Assembly: GCA_013204045.1 (NCBI GenBank)
Contig: JABMOQ010000170.1
Location: 1-43,765, forward strand
Direction of reading: 5' to 3'
Source: Rhodospirillaceae bacterium
Lineage (GTDB): Bacteria > Pseudomonadota > Alphaproteobacteria > Rhodospirillales > JABHCV01
Length of the DNA: 43,765 nt
Part shown: piece after piece, positions 42,527 through 43,765 of the stretch
How the letters are laid out: the number at the start of each line of letters is the position of its first letter
How positions within the stretch are numbered: position 1 is the first letter of the stretch
Made by a program: the position numbers and the translations under genes
Notes under the pieces: generated by a model
The model's database searches: none
What the model saw: the letters and a program-made list of their open reading frames with translations, nothing else
Told to the model about the DNA's origin: nothing

Positions 42527-43242
42527 ACCGCAATAACGCTGAATCCGCCGAATGCGAAGGGTAGGGAGCCCCGGGCCAGTTTTTCCGTGCGCGCCAGTCG
42601 TACATCGGGGCTGTCGATATGTTCCCTGATGAAAATGTCGATGTGGCTCTCCGGTTGCAGCCGATCGCGGGTCATGTGCAGGACGTCGGTCTGGGTCATC
42701 GCCGTCCACCGCCGGGCCGTTGCCGGCACCTCGGCTAGGGCCAGCGGTTCGCCCTGGTGGGTTAACGATCCGCGCCTGCCGATATAGGCATAGGCCCAGT
42801 GCAGGGTGTCGCCGCCTTCGGTTTCCATGTGGATGCCGTCAAGGCGACCGAAGTCGTAGTTCATGCCGACCGCCTCGGTTTCATGCATGCGGGTCAATTC
42901 CTCTTCCGTCAGCCAGTTGGCGAACAGTTCCACGTGGGTGCCCGGCGTATGATGCAGGGTCGCCGGAACCGATCCGTAATTGCTGAAATGGGGCGAATAA
43001 ACGGCGTCAAAATCTTTTACCGTGACCTTCAGGACGGGGATCGGGCCGCGAGATTTGTCGGAAAATTTGCGGCCCAGTTGTTCTGGTGACTGGTTGGAGC
43101 CACAGGCAATGACCGGAAAGCGTCCGGCAAGGTCGGGCATGGGCTCGCCTTCCAGTAACTCGCGGTGACCATCGCCGTGCAAGACATATGAACGGGCTGG
43201 AATATGGAAGGGGTAGGCCTTGGCGTGATCGACGGGGGCCAC
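42523..43242 (-). CDS. Gamma-glutamylcyclotransferase-like protein of unknown function
   Basis: The 239-residue protein is not clearly assigned. VIACGSNQSPEQLGRKF near residue 44 resembles the GSN glycine loop of the gamma-glutamylcyclotransferase fold. HHTPGTHVELFANWLTEEELTRMHETE further on has the usual pattern, including possible catalytic acids. Enzymes of this fold turn gamma-glutamyl compounds into 5-oxoproline. The start is GTG, four bases after the end of the HD-GYP gene on the same strand. gshA lies 1.7 kb away, which makes a glutathione link attractive but unproven. Confidence 0.55.
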   Translation of the reverse strand: MAPVDHAKAYPFHIPARSYVLHGDGHRELLEGEPMPDLAGRFPVIACGSNQSPEQLGRKFSDKSRGPIPVLKVTVKDFDAVYSPHFSNYGSVPATLHHTPGTHVELFANWLTEEELTRMHETEAVGMNYDFGRLDGIHMETEGGDTLHWAYAYIGRRGSLTHQGEPLALAEVPATARRWTAMTQTDVLHMTRDRLQPESHIDIFIREHIDSPDVRLARTEKLARGSLPFAFGGFSVIAV

Positions 43243-43245
43243 GTT

Positions 43246-43765
43246 TTAACTGCCGCCGTTATCCAGATACTGCGAGATATCAACATCGTCGATCTGTGAC
43301 GGCATCAGGAATTTTTCGGCATAGATTTTGTACACGCCGGACTTCAGGAACAATTCGAACAAATCCGGGTCGATGTGCTGATCCTTTTTCATGAATGACA
43401 GAATCTTGATGCTTTCGCTCAATGTCTTGGCCTTCTTGTAGGGCCTGTCGCAGGCGGTCAGCGCCTCGAAGATGTCGGCGATGGCCATCATGCGGGCGGG
43501 TAGCGACATATCCTTTTTGCTTAATCGCTTGGGATAGCCGGTACCGATCATGGTTTCGTGATGGCCGCCGGCGATTTCGGGAACCTTGAGCAGGTTCTTC
43601 GGAAACGGCAACTGGCCCAGCATGGTGACGGTCTGGACCATGTGGTGGTTAATTTTGTAGCGTTCCTCAGGTGTCAGGGTGCCCTTCTGGATACACATGT
43701 TGTAAAGCTCGCCCCGGTTATACATGCTGGTCGGCTCGTCCATCTTGAAGCCGAAGGGATTGTCG
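43246..43765 (-). CDS. HD-GYP-type domain protein (N-terminus cut by window edge)
   Basis: The frame is open to the right edge; about the last 172 residues are present. They contain the second half of an HD-GYP domain: LTPEERYKINHHMVQTVTML, VPEIAGGHHETMIGTGYPKRL and ARMMAIADIFEALTACDRPYKKAKTL. The family hydrolyses c-di-GMP to GMP. The consensus HHE-x2-DG-x-GYP reads HHE-TM-IG-T-GYP here, with Ile where Asp is usual. The HD dyad and any sensor domain are outside the window, so activity cannot be judged. The downstream gamma-glutamylcyclotransferase-like gene starts 4 bp after its stop. Confidence 0.85.
   Translation of the reverse strand, partial: DNPFGFKMDEPTSMYNRGELYNMCIQKGTLTPEERYKINHHMVQTVTMLGQLPFPKNLLKVPEIAGGHHETMIGTGYPKRLSKKDMSLPARMMAIADIFEALTACDRPYKKAKTLSESIKILSFMKKDQHIDPDLFELFLKSGVYKIYAEKFLMPSQIDDVDISQYLDNGGS

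Noticed and set aside
1-43765. CRISPR arrays, tRNA or rRNA genes
   Set aside because: No regularly spaced repeats, cloverleaf-like sequences or rRNA segments were recognised by eye; a tRNA and CRISPR scan would confirm.

Overview
The window is a gene-dense, GC-rich stretch of chromosome from an alphaproteobacterium, most likely of the Rhodospirillales type. This rests on the gene families (DUF3035 lipoprotein, DUF1244, DUF3422, a GCS2/plant-type glutamate-cysteine ligase, a mismatch-repair MutL carrying the endonuclease motif), on a SAM-II riboswitch in front of a homocysteine-forming sulfhydrylase, and on gene order such as ileS-lspA-DUF3035-M16-M16. Lipid A/Kdo genes show a Gram-negative envelope. 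Nothing seen marks a plasmid, prophage or CRISPR locus, and I found no tRNA or rRNA gene. Genus was not determined.

Layout. 1-2000 (minus): a sugar-type ABC substrate-binding protein cut by the left edge and a tartrate/isopropylmalate-type dehydrogenase. 2047-4400: a small orphan protein resembling an integrase core-binding domain, an exported M23 peptidase, and a PhaJ-like (R)-enoyl-CoA hydratase whose promoter is overlapped by a TGC/GCA palindrome. 4464-16174 (plus): ribF, ileS, lspA, DUF3035 lipoprotein, two M16 proteases, pgi, mutL and a methyltransferase-like protein, packed with overlaps or tiny gaps. 16146-18216 (minus): amidotransferase, rluB and rsmD coupled by ATGA overlaps. 18299-22698: tadA (plus), DUF1244 and purD (minus), xseA and a second M23 protein (plus).

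22699-33275 (minus) is one long co-directional run. It starts with a large flavoprotein fusion resembling NfnB/GltD joined to NfnA/PyrK, continues with pmbA/tldE and msbA, and ends with the lipid A/Kdo genes (DUF374 acyltransferase, waaA, lpxK, lpxL-like). Diverging from it is a rhodanese protein. metZ follows on the minus strand behind a promoter, a SAM-II aptamer and an intrinsic terminator whose arms can form mutually exclusive pairings with the aptamer.

35212-43765: DUF3422 membrane protein, tldD (partner of tldE 7 kb away), an EAL phosphodiesterase fused to a zinc-binding CZB domain, gshA and rsmE (overlapping), ubiA, a gamma-glutamylcyclotransferase-like protein and an HD-GYP-type protein cut by the right edge.

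Most of the window is housekeeping. The items that stand out are the NfnBA-like fusion with an unknown N-terminal domain, the SAM-II/terminator switch, the EAL-CZB fusion, and the palindromic operator candidates at the phaJ-like and amidotransferase promoters.
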